Source of the DNA: Dactylorhiza incarnata
Lineage: Eukaryota > Streptophyta > Magnoliopsida > Asparagales > Orchidaceae
Assembly (NCBI GenBank): GCA_033032865.1
Contig: JAWHQI010000737.1
Coordinates: 1 to 64,000, forward strand
Direction: 5' to 3'
DNA: 64,000 nucleotides
Positions 22,959 to 35,939 of the stretch are shown piece after piece (position 1 is the first letter of the stretch; each line of letters starts with the position of its first letter). The translations under genes and the position numbers were made by a program. The notes beneath the pieces are model-generated. The model saw only the letters and a program-made list of their open reading frames with translations. It was not told the origin of the DNA and ran no database searches.

Positions 22959-23746
22959 GTTTGGATGAGTGCACGATATGACCTTATGGAGCTCGCGAGA
23001 AGGGTTGGAGAAATCCTATGCATCAGGTCACAACATATGTTTAGCGTGGCCATCAGATGGCTTATCTTCTTTACTCGCCGCACTCTCAGTCAGGTAATCA
23101 GCTTGTCATGAGAGGCCGTAACCTCGGCTAGCACGGGGTCGAAGCCGTCGTTTCTCATAGGCTTTTCTGGACAATTGGAAGGGTTTTTAGAATTCTTCGG
23201 TGACATATCCATAAGGACGAAATTGCCGAAAGAGAAAAACCGCGATAACCTTTAAACGGAGTTGAATCTGGCCGATTTGAGAGCGCGGTATGATGTCGAG
23301 CGGGTTCCCACTGTTCGCCAATGGATGGGCATCGCCGAGACCTTCCCGAAAACATATTGTGGGCGAAAATCAGACGATCGGATCAAAATTTATGGTCATT
23401 TGAAGTTTGCGTGCGTTTTGAACTAAACTACGCATCTTCATTGCCACTTTCCGTTCATCGTCCACTCATGATCCTCATGTCCCGTGTTCGTTCCGTTGAT
23501 GCCAAAAATGCCACCAATTCCACGCCGCGCGAACTGAAGTGTGGGGGTGTTGCAGAGCGGACGGTTACTTCGGGTCACGAATGAACAAGCGGGAAAGGTG
23601 GTAACCGGTGCGCCTAGGGATCCTTGCACCCATGAAGCGCCGATGGATTAGCTCCCTCCCACGGCGCATCGGGATCCGCGATCAGAGGGAGCGCGCTTTC
23701 ATCGGAGGTAAAAAAGGGGTGTTTCTCCACCCGAGCGGCAAAAGAT

Positions 23747-23864
23747 GGGTGCAACACGAGGACTTCCCAGGAGGTCACCCATCCGAGTACTACTCTCGCC
23801 CAAGCACGCTTAACTGCGGAGTTCTGATGGGATCCGGTGCTCTAGTGCTGGTATGGTCGCACAC
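23747..23864 (-). rRNA. 5S rRNA: 5S rRNA gene, type A, unit 18
   Basis: Full length with the position-80 C-box change (base 23785); partner of 17002. Confidence 0.95.
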
Positions 23865-24289
23865 GTTAGAATTCTCTGACACTTTCTCTTTATGCCACTC
23901 GCCCGGAGGTGCGCTCTTCCAGCATGCGGGCTCCGTTTCAAATCAGATTAAGCAATTTTCGACGAAAATTTGGTCGACGAGCAACGGCCTGGTCGCCACG
24001 CCGCCCGGCTCTCCGCGGGGACCCCAGAGTGGGGATGCGGCTTTGATTTCGGGCGTGAGCGCGAAGTTATGTCTGCTTATGAGGCTTAGGACGCAGCGGC
24101 GCGTCTGACGCAGCCGCGCAAGCGGCGCCCGGTGATACGCGGCCGTAGGAGGTGCCTCGGCATCAGCGTGGCGCCTCGGGATCAGCGCGGCGCCTCGGGA
24201 TCAGTGCGGCGCCTCGGGATCAGCGGCCGGAGAGAGTGCGCGCTCGCCGCGGGTAAAAAGTGGAGTTTCTGCACCGGGAGGCAAAAGTT

Positions 24290-24407
24290 GGGTGCAACAC
24301 GAGGACTTCCCAGGAGGTCACCCATCCCAGTACTACTCTCGCCCAAGCACGCTTAACTGCGGAGTTCTGATGGGATCCGATGCTCTAGTGCTGGTATGGT
24401 CGCACAC
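24290..24407 (-). rRNA. 5S rRNA: 5S rRNA gene, type B, unit 18
   Basis: Full length with one change at RNA position 28 (base 24380); partner of 17545. Confidence 0.95.
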
Positions 24408-25196
24408 GTTTGGATGAGTGCACGATATGACCTTATGGAGCTCGCGAGAAGGGTTGGAGAAATCCTATGCATCAGGTCACAACATATGTTTAGCGTGGCC
24501 ATCAGATGGCTTATCTTCTTTACTCCCCGCACTCTCAGTCAGGTAATCAGCTTGTCCTGAGAGGCCGTAACCTCGGCTAGCACGGGGTCGAAGCCGTCGT
24601 TACTCATAGGCTTTTCTGGACAATTGGAAGGGTTTTTAGAATTCTTCGGTGACATATCCATAAGGACGAAATTGCCGAAAGAGAAAAACCGCGATAACCT
24701 TTAAACGGAGTTGAATCTGGCCGATTTGAGAGAGCGGTATGATGTCGAACGGGTTCCCACTGTTCGCCAATGGATGGGCATCGCCGAGACCTTCCCGAAA
24801 ACATATTGTGGGCGAAAATCAGACGATCGGATCAAAAGTTATGGCCATTTGAAGTTTGCGTGCGTTTTTGAACTAAACCACGCATCTTCATTGCCACTTT
24901 CCGTTCATCGTCCACTCATGATCCTCATGTCCCGTGTTCGTTCCGTTGATGCCAAAAATGCCACCAATTCCACGCCGCGCGAACTGAAGTGTGGGGGTGT
25001 TGTAGAGCGGACGGTTACTTCGGGTCACGAATGAACAAGCGGGAAAGGTGGTAACCGGTGCGCCTAGGGATCCTTGCACCCATGAAGCGCCGATGGATTA
25101 GCTCCCTCCCACGGCGCATCGGGATCCGCGATCAGAGGGAGCGCGCTTTCATCGGAGGTAAAAAAAGGGTGTTTCTCCACCCGAGCGGCAAAAGAT

Positions 25197-25314
25197 GGGT
25201 GCAACACGAGGACTTCCCAGGAGGTCACCCATCCCAGTACTACTCTCGCCCAAGCACGCTTAACTGCGGAGTTCTGATGGGATCCGGTGCTCTAGTGCTG
25301 GTATGGTCGCACAC
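25197..25314 (-). rRNA. 5S rRNA: 5S rRNA gene, type A, unit 19
   Basis: Consensus-identical; partner of 18452, with the same seven-T back-up terminator. Confidence 0.96.
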
Positions 25315-25739
25315 GTTAGAATTCTCCGACACTTTCTCTTTATGCCACTCGCCCCGAGGTGCGCTCTTCCAGCATGCGGGCTCCGTTTCAAATCAGATTA
25401 AGCAATTTTCGACGAAAATTTGGTCGACGGGAAACGGCCTGCTCGCCACGCCGCCCGGCTCTCCGCGGGGACCCCAGAGTGGGGATGCGGCTTTGATTTC
25501 GGGCGTGAGCGCGAAGTTATGTCTGCTTATGAGGCTTAGGACGCAGCGGCGCGTCTGACGCAGCCGCGCAAGCGGCGCCCGGTGATACGCGGCCGTAGGA
25601 GGTGCCTCGGCATCAGCCTGGCACCTCGGGATCAGCGCGGCGCCTCGGGATCAGTGCGGCGCCTCGGGATCAACGGCCGGAGAGAGTGCGCGCTCGCCGC
25701 CGGTAAAAAGTGGAGTTTCTGCACCGGGCGGCAAAAGTT

Positions 25740-25857
25740 GGGTGCAACACGAGGACTTCCCAGGAGGTCACCCATCCCAGTACTACTCTCGCCCAAGCAC
25801 GCTTAACTGCGGAGTTCTGATGGGATCCGGTGCTCTAGTGCTGGTATGGTCGCACAC
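25740..25857 (-). rRNA. 5S rRNA: 5S rRNA gene, type B, unit 19
   Basis: Consensus-identical; partner of 18995. Confidence 0.96.
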
Positions 25858-26646
25858 GTTTGGATGAGTGCACGATATGACCTTATGGAGCTCGCGAGAA
25901 GGGTTGGAGAAATCCTATGCATCAGGTCACAACATATGTTTAGCGTGGCCATCAGATGGCTTATCTTCTTTACTCGCCGCACTCTCAGTCAGGTAATCAG
26001 CTTGTCCTGAGAGGCCGTAACCTCGGCTAGCACGGGGTCGAAGTCGTCGTTTCTCATAGGCTTTTCTGGACAATTGGAAGGGTTTTTAGAATTCTTCGGT
26101 GACATATCCATAAGGACGAAATTGCCGAAAGAGAAAAACCGCGATAACCTTTAAACGGAGTTGAATCTGGCCGATTTGAGAGCGCGGTATGATATCGAAC
26201 GGGTTCCCACTGTTCGCCAATGGATGGGCATCGCCGAGACCTTCCCGAAAACATATTGTGGGCGAAAATCAGACGATCGGATCAAAAGTTATGGCCATTT
26301 GAAGTTTGCGTGCGTTTTTGAACTAAACCACGCATCTTCATTGCCACTTTCCGTTCATCGTCCACTCATGATCCTCATGTCCCGTGTTCGTTCCGTTGAT
26401 GCCAAAAATGCCACCAATTCCACGCCGCGCGAACTGAAGTGTGGGGGTGTTGCAGAGCGGACGGTTACTTCGGGTCACGAATGAACAAGCGGGAAAGGTG
26501 GTAACCGGTGCGCCTAGGGATCCTTGCACCCATGAAGCGCCGATGGATTAGCTCCCTCCCACGGCGCATCGGGATCCGCGATCAGAGGGAGCGCGCTTTC
26601 ATCGGAGGTAAAAAAGGGGTGTTTCTCCACCCGAGCGGCAAAAGAT

Positions 26647-26764
26647 GGGTGCAACATGAGGACTTCCCAGGAGGTCACCCATCCCAGTACTACTCTCGCC
26701 CAAGCACGCTTAACTGTGGAGTTCTGATGGGATCCGGTGCTCTAGTGCTGGTATGGTCGCACAC
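26647..26764 (-). rRNA. 5S rRNA: 5S rRNA gene, type A, unit 20
   Basis: Full length with changes at RNA positions 108 and 48 (bases 26657 and 26717), as at 19902. Confidence 0.95.
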
Positions 26765-27209
26765 GTTAGAATTCTCCGACACTTTCTCTTTATGCCACTC
26801 GCCCCGAGGTGCGCTCTTCCAGCATGCGGGCTCCGTTTCAAATCAGATTAAGCAATTTTCGACGAAAATTTGGTCGACGGGCAACGGCCTGCTCGCCACG
26901 CCGCCCGGCTCTCCGCGGGGACCCCAGAGTGGGGATGCGGCTTTGATTTCGGGCGTGAGCGCGAAGTTATGTCTGCTTATGAGGCTTAGGACGCAGCGGC
27001 GCGTCTGACGCAGCCGCGCAAGCAGCGCCCGGTGATACGCGGCCGTAGGAGGTGCCTCGGCATCAGCCTGGCGCCTCGGGATCAGCGCGGCGCCTCGGGA
27101 TCAGCGCGGCGCCTCGGGATCAGTGCGGCGCCTCGGGATCAGCGGCCGGAGAGAGTGCGCGCTCGCCGCCGGTAAAAAAGTGGAGTTTCTGCACCGGGCG
27201 GCAAAAGTT

Positions 27210-27327
27210 GGGTGCAACACGAGGACTTCCCAGGAGGTCACCCATCCCAGTACTACTCTCGCCCAAGCACGCTTAACTGCGGAGTTCTGATGGGATCCAG
27301 TTCTCTAGTGCTGGTATGGTCGCACAC
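27210..27327 (-). rRNA. 5S rRNA: 5S rRNA gene, type B, unit 20
   Basis: Full length with changes at RNA positions 29 and 26 (bases 27299 and 27302), as at 20484, but with five instead of six subrepeats downstream. Confidence 0.95.
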
Positions 27328-28116
27328 GTTTGGATGAGTGCACGATATGACCTTATGGAGCTCGCGAGAAGGGTTGGAGAAATCCTATGCATCAGGTCAC
27401 AACATATGTTTAGCGTGGCCATCAGATGGCTTATCTTCTTTACTCGCCGCACTCTCAGTCAGGTAATCAGCTTGTCCTGAGAGACCGTAACCTCGGCTAG
27501 CACGGGGTCGAAGCCGTCGTTTCTCATAGGCTTTTCTGGACAATTGGAAGGGTTTTTAGAATTCTTCGGTGACATATCCATAAGGACGAAATTGCCGAAA
27601 GAGAAAAACCGCGATAACCTTTAAACGGAGTTGAATCTGGCCGATTTGAGAGCGCGGTATGATGTCGAACGGGTTCCCACTGTTCGCCAATGGATGGGCA
27701 TCGCCGAGACCTTCCCGAAAACATATTGTGGGCGAAAATTAGACGATCGGATCAAAAGTTATGGCCATTTGAAGTTTGCGTGCGTTTTTGAACTAAACCA
27801 CGCATCTTCATTGCCACTTTCCGTTCATCGTCCACTCATGATCCTCATGTCCTGTGTTCGTTCCGTTGATGCCAAAAATGCCACCAATTCCACGCCGCGC
27901 GAACTGAAGTTTTGGGGTGTTGTAGAGCGGACGGTTACTTCGGGTCACGAATGAACAAGCGGGAAAGGTGGTAACCGGTGTGCCTAGGGATCCTTGCACC
28001 CATGAAGCGCCGATGGATTAGCTCCCTCCCACGGCGCATCGGGATCCGCGATCAGAGGGAGCGCGCTTTCATCGGAGGTAAAAAAGGGGTGTTTCTCCAC
28101 CCGAGCGGCAAAAGAT

Positions 28117-28234
28117 GGGTGCAACACGAGGACTTCCCAGGAGGTCACCCATCCCAGTACTACTCTCGCCCAAGCACGCTTAGCTGCGGAGTTCTGATGG
28201 GATCCGGTGCTCTAGTGCTGGTATGGTCGCACAC
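28117..28234 (-). rRNA. 5S rRNA: 5S rRNA gene, type A, unit 21
   Basis: Full length with one change at RNA position 52 in the A box (base 28183). Its left flank matches that of the chimeric gene at 21391, while its right flank is normal type A. It therefore marks the right end of the 6.7-kb duplication. Confidence 0.95.
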
Positions 28235-28660
28235 GTTAGAATTCTCCGACACTTTCTCTTTATGCCACTCGCCCCGAGGTGCGCTCTTCCAGCATGCGGG
28301 CTCCGTTTCAAATCAGATTAAGCAATTTTCGACGAAAATTTGGTCGACGGGCAACGACCTGCTCGCCACGCCGCCCGGCTCTCCGCGGGGACCCCAGAGT
28401 GGGGATGCGACTTTGATTTCGGGCGTGAGCGCTGAAGTTATGTCTGCTTATGAGGCTTAGGACGCAGCGGCGCGTCTGACGCAGCCGCGCAAGCGGCGCC
28501 CGGTGATACGCGGTCGTAGGAGGTGCCTCGGCATCAACCTGGCGCCTCGCTATCAGCGCGGCGCCTCGGGATCAGTGCGGCGCCTCGGGATCAGCGGCCG
28601 GAGAGAGTGCGCGCTTGCCGCCGGTAAAAAGTGGAGTTTCTGCACCGGGCGGCAAAAGTT

Positions 28661-28778
28661 GGGTGCAACACGAGGACTTCCCAGGAGGTCACCCATCCCA
28701 GTACTACTCTCGCCCAAGCACGATTAACTGCGGAGTTCTGATGGGATCCGGTGCTCTAGTGCTGGTATGGTCGCACAC
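28661..28778 (-). rRNA. 5S rRNA: 5S rRNA gene, type B, unit 21
   Basis: Full length with one change at RNA position 56 in the A box (base 28723). Confidence 0.95.
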
Positions 28779-29567
28779 GTTTGGATGAGTGCACGATATG
28801 ACCTTATGGAGCTCGCGAGAAGGGTTGGAGAAATCCTATGCATCAGGTCACAACATATGTTTAGCGTGGCCATCAGATGGCTTATCTTCTTTACTCGCCG
28901 CACTCTCAGTCAGGTAATCAGCTTGTCCTGAGAGGCCGTAACCTCGGCTAGCACGGGGTCGAAGCCGTCGTTTCTCATAGGCTTTTCTGGACAATTGGAA
29001 GGGTTTTTAGAATTCTTCGGTGACATATCCATAAGGACGAAATTGCCGAAAGAGAAAAACCGCGATAACCTTTAAACGGAGTTGAATCTGGCCGATTTGA
29101 GAGCGCGGTATGATGTCGAACGAGTTCCCACTGTTCGCCAATGGATGGGCATCGCCGAGACCTTCCCGAAAACATATTGTGGGCGAAAATCAGACGATCG
29201 GATCAAAAGTTATGGCTATTTGAAGTTTGCGTGCGTTTTTGAACTAAACCACGCATCTTCATTGCCACTTTCCGTTCATCGTCCACTCATGATCCTCATG
29301 TCCCGTGTTCGTTCCGTTGATGCCAAAAATGCCACCAATTCCACGCCGCGCGAACTGAAGTGTGGGGGTGTTGCAGAGCGGACGGTTACTTCGGGTCACG
29401 AATGAACAAGCGGGAAAGGTGGTAACCGGTGCGCCTAGGGATCCTTGCACCCATGAAGCGCCGATGGATTAGCTCCCTCCCACGGCGCATCGGGATGCGC
29501 GATCAGAGGGAGCGCGCTTTCATCGGAGGTAAAAAATGGGTGTTTCTCCACCCGAGCGGCAAAAGAT

Positions 29568-29685
29568 GGGTGCAACACGAGGACTTCCCAGGAGGTCACT
29601 CATCCCAGTACTACTCTCGCCCAAGCACGCTTAACTGCGGAGTTCTGATGGGATCCGGTGCTCTAGTGCTGGTATGGTCGCACAC
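29568..29685 (-). rRNA. 5S rRNA: 5S rRNA gene, type A, unit 22
   Basis: Full length with one change at RNA position 86 in the C box (base 29600). Confidence 0.95.
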
Positions 29686-30111
29686 GTTAGAATTCTCCGA
29701 CACTTTCTCTTTATGCCACTCGCCCCGAGGTGCGCTCTTCCAGCATGCGGGCTCCGTTTCAAATCAGATTAAGCAATTTTCGACGAAAATTTGGTCGACG
29801 GGCAACGGCCTGCTCGCCACGCCGCCCGGCTCTCCGCGGGGACCCCAGAGTGGGGATGCGGCTTTGATTTCGGGCGTGAGCGCGGAGTTATGTCTGCTTA
29901 TGAGGCTTATGACGCAGCGGCGCGTCTGACGCAGCCGCGCAAGCGGCGCCCGGTGATACGCGGCCGTAGGAGGTGCCTCGGCATCAGCGTGGCGCCTCGG
30001 GATCAGCGCGGCGCCTCGGGATCAGTGCGGCGCCTCGGGATCAGCGGCCGGAGAGAGTGCGCGCTCGCCGCCGGGTAAAAAGTGGAGTTTCTGCACCGGG
30101 AGGCAAAAGTT

Positions 30112-30229
30112 GGGTGCAACACGAGGACTTCCCAGGAGGTCACCCATCCCAGTACTACTCTCGCCCAAGCACGCTTAACTGCGGAGTTCTGATGGGATCC
30201 GGTGCTCTAGTGCTGGTATGGTCGCACAC
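30112..30229 (-). rRNA. 5S rRNA: 5S rRNA gene, type B, unit 22
   Basis: Consensus-identical, though the spacers on both sides contain six single-base insertions relative to all neighbours (about 30075 to 30858). The insertions leave the gene, the -30 motif and the first terminator intact. Confidence 0.96.
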
Positions 30230-31023
30230 GTTTGGATGAGTGCACGATATGACCTTATGGAGCTCGCGAGAAGGGTTGGAGAAATCCTATGCATCAGGTC
30301 ACAACATATGTTTAGCGTGGCCATCAGATGGCTTATCTTCTTTACTCGCCGCACTCTCAGTCAGGTAATCAGCTTGTCCTGAGAGGCCAGTAACCTCGGC
30401 TAGCACGGGGTCGAAGCCGTCGTTACTCATAGGCATTTTCTGGACAATTGGAAGGGTTTTTAGAATTCTTCGGTGACATATCCATAAGGACGAAATTGCC
30501 GAAAGAGAAAAACCGCGATAACCTTTAAACGGAGTTGAATCTGGCCGATTTGAGAGCGCCGGTATGATGTCGAACGGGTTCCCACTGTTCGCCAATGGAT
30601 GGGCATCGCCGAGACCTTCCCGAAAACATATTGTGGGCGAAAATCAGACGATCGGATCAAAAGTTATGGCCATTTGAAGTTTGCGTGCGTTTTTGAACTA
30701 AACCACGCATCTTCATTGCCACTTTCCGGTTCATCGTCCACTCATGATCCTCATGTCCCGTGTTCGTTCCGTTGATGCCAAAAATGCCACCAATTCCACG
30801 CCGCGCGAACTGAAGTGTGGGGGTGTTGCAGAGCGGACGGTTACTTCGGGTCACGAAATGAACAAGCGGGAAAGGTGGTAACCGGTGCGCCTAGGGATCC
30901 TTGCACCCATGAAGCGCCGATGGATTAGCTCCCTCCCACGGCGCATCGGGATCCGCGATCAGAGGGAGCGCGCTTTCATCGGAGGTAAAAAATGGGTGTT
31001 TCTCCACCCGAGCGGCAAAAGAT

Positions 31024-31141
31024 GGGTGCAACACGAGGACTTCCCAGGAGGTCACCCATCCCAGTACTACTCTCGCCCAAGCACGCTTAACTGCGGAGTT
31101 CTGATGGGATCCGGTGCTCTAGTGCTGGTATGGTCGCACAC
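31024..31141 (-). rRNA. 5S rRNA: 5S rRNA gene, type A, unit 23
   Basis: Consensus-identical. The back-up terminator run is six T. Confidence 0.96.
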
Positions 31142-31587
31142 GTTAGAATTCTCCGACACTTTCTCTTTATGCCACTCGCCCCGAGGTGCGCTCTTCCAGC
31201 ATGCGGGCTCCGTTTCAAATCAGATTAAGCAATTTTCGACGAAAATTTGGTCGACGGGCAACGGCCTGCTCGCCACGCCGCCCGGCTCTCCGCGGGGACC
31301 CCAGAGTGGGGATGCGACTTTCATTTCGGGCGTGAGCGCGAAGTTATGTCTGCTTATGAGGCTTAGGACGCAGCGGCGAGTCTGACGCAGCCGCGCAAGC
31401 GGCGCCCGGTGATACGCGGCCGTAGGAGGTGCCTCGGCATCAGCCTGGCGCCTCGGCATCAGCCTGGCGCCTCGGGATCAGCGCGGCGCCTCGGGATCAG
31501 TGCGGCGCCTCGGGATCAGCGGCCGGAGAGAGTGCGCGCTCGCCGCCGGGTAAAAAAGTGGAGTTTCTGCACCGGGCGGCAAAAGTT

Positions 31588-31705
31588 GGGTGCAACACGA
31601 GGACTTCCCAGGAGGTCACCCATCCCAGTACTACTCTCGCCCAAGCACGCTTAACTGCGGAGTTCTGATGGGATCCGGTGCTCTAGTGCTGGTATGGTCG
31701 CACAC
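31588..31705 (-). rRNA. 5S rRNA: 5S rRNA gene, type B, unit 23
   Basis: Consensus-identical with five subrepeats downstream and a six-T back-up terminator. Confidence 0.96.
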
Positions 31706-32495
31706 GTTTGGATGAGTGCACGATATGACCTTATGGAGCTCGCGAGAAGGGTTGGAGAAATCCTATGCATCAGGTCACAACATATGTTTAGCGTGGCCAT
31801 CAGATGGCTTATCTTCTTTACTCGCCGCACTCTCAGTCAGGTAATCAGCTTGTCCTGAGAGGCCGTAACCTCGGCTAGCACGGGGTCGAAGCCGTCGTTT
31901 CTCATAGGCTTTTCTGGACAATTGGAAGGGTTTTTAGAATTCTTCGGTGACATATCCATAAGGACGAAATTGCCGAAAGAGAAAAACCGCGATAACCTTT
32001 AAACGGAGTTGAATCTGGCCGATTTGAGAGCGCCGTATGATGTCGAACGGGTTCCCACTGTTCGCCAATGGATGGGCATCGCCGAGACCTTCCCGAAAAC
32101 ATATTGTGGGCGAAAATCAGACGATCGGATCAAAAGTTATGGCCATTTGAAGTTTGCGTGCGTTTTTGAACTAAACCACGCATCTTCATTGCCACTTTCG
32201 GTTCATCGTCCACTCATGATCCTCATGTCCCGTGTTCGTTCCGTTGATGCCAAAAATGCCACCAATTCCACGCCGCGCGAACTGAAGTGTGGGGGTGTTG
32301 CAGAGCGGACGGTTACTTCGGGTCACGAAATGAACAAGCGGGAAAGGTGGTAACCGGTGCGCCTAGGGATCCTTGCACCCATGAAGCGCCGATGGATTAG
32401 CTCCCTCCCACGGCGCATCGGGATCCGCGATCAGAGGGAGCGCGCTTTCATCGGAGGTAAAAAATGGGTGTTTCTCCACCCGAGCGGCAAAAGAT

Positions 32496-32613
32496 GGGTG
32501 CAACACGAGGACTTCCCAGGAGGTCACCCATCCCAGTACTACTCTCGCCCAAGCACGCTTAACTGCGGAGTTCTGATGGGATCCGGTGCTCTAGTGCTGG
32601 TATGGTCGCACAC
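32496..32613 (-). rRNA. 5S rRNA: 5S rRNA gene, type A, unit 24
   Basis: Consensus-identical full-length copy. Confidence 0.96.
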
Positions 32614-33038
32614 GTTAGAATTCTCCGACACTTTCTCTTTATGCCACTCGCCCCGAGGTGCGCTCTTCCAGCATGCGGGCTCCGTTTCAAATCAGATTAA
32701 GCAATTTTCGACGAAAATTTGGTCGACGGGCAACGGCCTGCTCGCCACGCCGCACGGCTCTCCGCGGGGACCCCAGAGTGGGGATGCGGCTTTGATTTCG
32801 GGCGTGAGCGCGAAGTTATGTCTGCTTATGAGGCTTAGGACGCAGCGGCGCGTCTGACGTAGCCGCGCAAGCGGCGCCCGGTGATACGCGGCCGTAGGAG
32901 GTGCCTCGGCATCAGCCTGGCGCCTCGGGATCAGCGCGGCGCCTCGGGATCAGTGCGGCGCCTCGGGATCAGCGGCCGGAGAGAGTGCGCGCTCGCCGCC
33001 GGTAAAAAGTGGAGTTTCTGCACCGGGCGGCAAAAGTT

Positions 33039-33156
33039 GGGTTCAACACGAGGACTTCCCAGGAGGTCACCCATCCCAGTACTACTCTCGCCCAAGCACG
33101 CTTGACTGCGTAGTTCTGATGGGATCCGGTGCTCTAGTGCTGGTATGGTCGCACAC
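33039..33156 (-). rRNA. 5S rRNA: 5S rRNA gene, type B, unit 24
   Basis: Full length with three changes, at RNA positions 114 (helix I, base 33043), 53 (A box, base 33104) and 46 (base 33111). Positions 114 and 46 are shared with the B gene at 35940. With helix I and A-box changes this is a weak candidate for function. Confidence 0.93.
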
Positions 33157-33945
33157 GTTTGGATGAGTGCACGATATGACCTTATGGAGCTCGCGAGAAG
33201 GGTTGGAGAAATCCTATGCATCAGGTCACAACATATGTTTAGCGTGGCCATCAGATGGCTTATCTTCTTTACTCGCCGCACTCTCAGTCAGGTAATCAGC
33301 TTGTCCTGAGAGGCCGTAACCTCGGCTAGCACGGGGTCGAAGCCGTCGTTTCTCATAGGCTTTTCTGGACAATTGGAAGGGTTTTTAGAATTCTTCGGTG
33401 ACATATCCATAAGGACGAAATTGCCGAAAGAGAAAAACCGCGATAACCTTTAAACGGAGTTGAATCTGGCCGATTTGAGAGCGCGGTATGATGTCGAACG
33501 GGTTCCCACTGTTCGCCAATGGATGGGCATCGCCGAGACCTTCCCGAAAACATATTGTGGGCGAAAATCAGACGATCGGATCAAAAGTTATGGCCATTTG
33601 AAGTTTGCGTGCGTTTTTGAACTAAACCACGCATCTTCATTGCCACTTTCTGTTCATCGTCCACTCATGATCCTCATGTCCCGTGTTCGTTCCGTTGATG
33701 CCAAAAATGCCACCAATTCCACGCCGCGCGAACTGAAGTGTGGGGGTGTTGCAGAGCGGACGGTTACTTCGGGTCACGAAAGAACAAGCGGGAAAGGTGG
33801 TAACCGGTGCGCCTAGGGATCCTTGCACCCATGAAGCGCCGATGGATTAGCTCCCTCCCACGGCGCATCGGGATCCGCGATCAGAGGGAGCGCGCTTTCA
33901 TCGGAGGTAAAAAATGGGTGTTTCTCCACCCGAGCGGCAAAAGAT

Positions 33946-34063
33946 GGGTGCAACACGAGGACTTCCCAGGAGGTCACCCATCCCAGTACTACTCTCGCCT
34001 AAGCACGCTTAACTGCGGAGTTCTGATTGGATCCGGTGCTCTAGTGCTGGTATGGTCGCAAAC
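33946..34063 (-). rRNA. 5S rRNA: 5S rRNA gene, type A, unit 25
   Basis: Full length with three changes, at RNA positions 64 (base 34000), 36 (base 34028) and 3 in helix I (base 34061). The position-3 change recurs at 36847. Confidence 0.93.
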
Positions 34064-34489
34064 GTTAGAATTCTCCGACACTTTCTCTTTATGCCACTCG
34101 CCCCGAGGTGCGCTCTTCCAGCATGCGGGCTCCGTTTCAAATCAGATTGAGCAATTTTCGACGAAAATTTGGTCGACGGGCAACGGCCTGCTCGCCACGC
34201 CGCCCGGCTCTCCGCGGGGACCCCAGAGTGGGGATGCGGCTTTGATTTCGGGCGTGAGCGCGAAGTTATGTCTGCTTATGAGGCTTAGGACGCAGCGGCG
34301 CGTCTGACGCAGCCGCGCAAGCGGCGCCCGGTGATACGCGGCCGTAGGAGGTGCCTCGGCATCAGCGTGGCGCCTCGGGATCAGCGCGGCGCCTCGGGAT
34401 CAGTGCGGCGCCTCGGGATCAGCGGCCGGAGAGAGTGCGCGCTCGCCGCCGGTAAAAAAGTGGAGTTTCTGCACCGGGCGGCAAAAGTT

Positions 34490-34607
34490 GGGTGCAACAC
34501 GAGGACTTCCCAGGAGGTCACCCATCCCAGTACTACTCTCGCCCAAGCACGCTTAACTGCGGAGTTCTGATGGGATCCGGTGCTCTAGTGCTGGTATGGT
34601 CGCACAC
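34490..34607 (-). rRNA. 5S rRNA: 5S rRNA gene, type B, unit 25
   Basis: Consensus coding sequence, but the base at -1 is T instead of C on the RNA strand (34608). Plant 5S genes depend on C at -1 for accurate initiation, so this copy tests that rule. Confidence 0.95.
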
Positions 34608-35396
34608 ATTTGGATGAGTGCACGATATGACCTTATGGAGCTCGCGAGAAGGGTTGGAGAAATCCTATGCATCAGGTCACAACATATGTTTAGCGTGGCC
34701 ATCAGATGGCTTATCTTCTTTACTCGCCGCACTCTCAGTCAGGTAATCAGCTTGTCCTGAGAGGCCGTAACCTCGGCTAGCACGGGGTCGAAGCCGTCGT
34801 TTCTCATAGGCTTTTCTGGACAATTGGAAGGGTTTTTAGAATTCTTCGGTGACATATCCATAAGGACGAAATTGCCGAAAGAGAAAAACCGCGATAACCT
34901 TTAAACGGAGTTGAATCTGGCCGATTTGAGAGCGCGGTATGATGTCGAACGAGTTCCCACTGTTCGCCAATGGATGGGCATCGCCGAGACCTTCCCGAAA
35001 ACATATTGTGGGCGAAAATCAGACGATCGGATCAAAAGTTATGGCCATTTTAAGTTTGCGTGCGTTTTTGAACTAAACCACGCATCTTCATTGCCACTTT
35101 CCGTTCATCGTCCACTCATGATCCTCATGTCCCGTGTTCGTTCCGTTGATGCCAAAAATGCCACCAATTCCACGCCGCGCGAACTGAAGTGTGGGGGTGT
35201 TGCAGAGCGGACGGTTACTTCGGGTCACGAATGAACAAGCGGGAAAGGTGGTAACCGGTGCGCCTAGGGATCCTTGCACCCATGAAGCGCCGATGGATTA
35301 GCTCCCTCCCACGGCGCATCGGGATCCGCGATCAGAGGGAGCGCGCTTTCATCGGAGGTAAAAAATGGGTGTTTCTCCACCCGAGCGGCAAAAGAT

Positions 35397-35514
35397 GGGT
35401 GCAACACGAGGACTTCCCAGGAGGTCACCCATCCCAGTACTACTCTCGCCCAAGCACGCTTAACTGCGGAGTTCTGATGGGATCCGGTGCTCTAGTGCTG
35501 GTATGGTCGCACAC
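35397..35514 (-). rRNA. 5S rRNA: 5S rRNA gene, type A, unit 26
   Basis: Consensus-identical full-length copy. Confidence 0.96.
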
Positions 35515-35939
35515 GTTAGAATTCTCCGACACTTTCTCTTTATGCCACTCGCCCCGAGGTGCGCTCTTCCAGCATGCGGGCTCCGTTTCAAATCAGATTA
35601 AGCAATTTTCGACGAAAATTTGGTCGGCGGGCAACGGCCTGCTCGCCACGCCGCCCGGCTCTCCGCGGGGACCCCAGAGTGGGGATGCGGCTTTGATTTC
35701 GGGCGTGAGCGCGAAGTTATGTCTGCTTATGAGGCTTAGGACGCAGCGGCGCGTCTGACGTAGCCGCGCAAGCGGCGCCCGGTGATACGCGGCCGTAGGA
35801 GGTGCCTCGGCATCAGCCTGGCGCCTCGGGATCAGCGCGGCGCCTCGGGATCAGTGCGGCGCCTCGGGATCAGCGGCCGGAGAGAGTGCGCGCTCGCCGC
35901 CGGTAAAAAGTGGAGTTTCTGCACCGGGCGGCAAAAGTT

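Larger units (their letters stand above)
22084..28236. repeat. 6.7-kb duplication, right copy
   Basis: Second copy of the block. Only scattered single-base differences from the left copy were noticed, which indicates a recent event. It ends at the A gene at 28117, whose right flank is normal type A where the left copy switches to type B. Confidence 0.85.
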
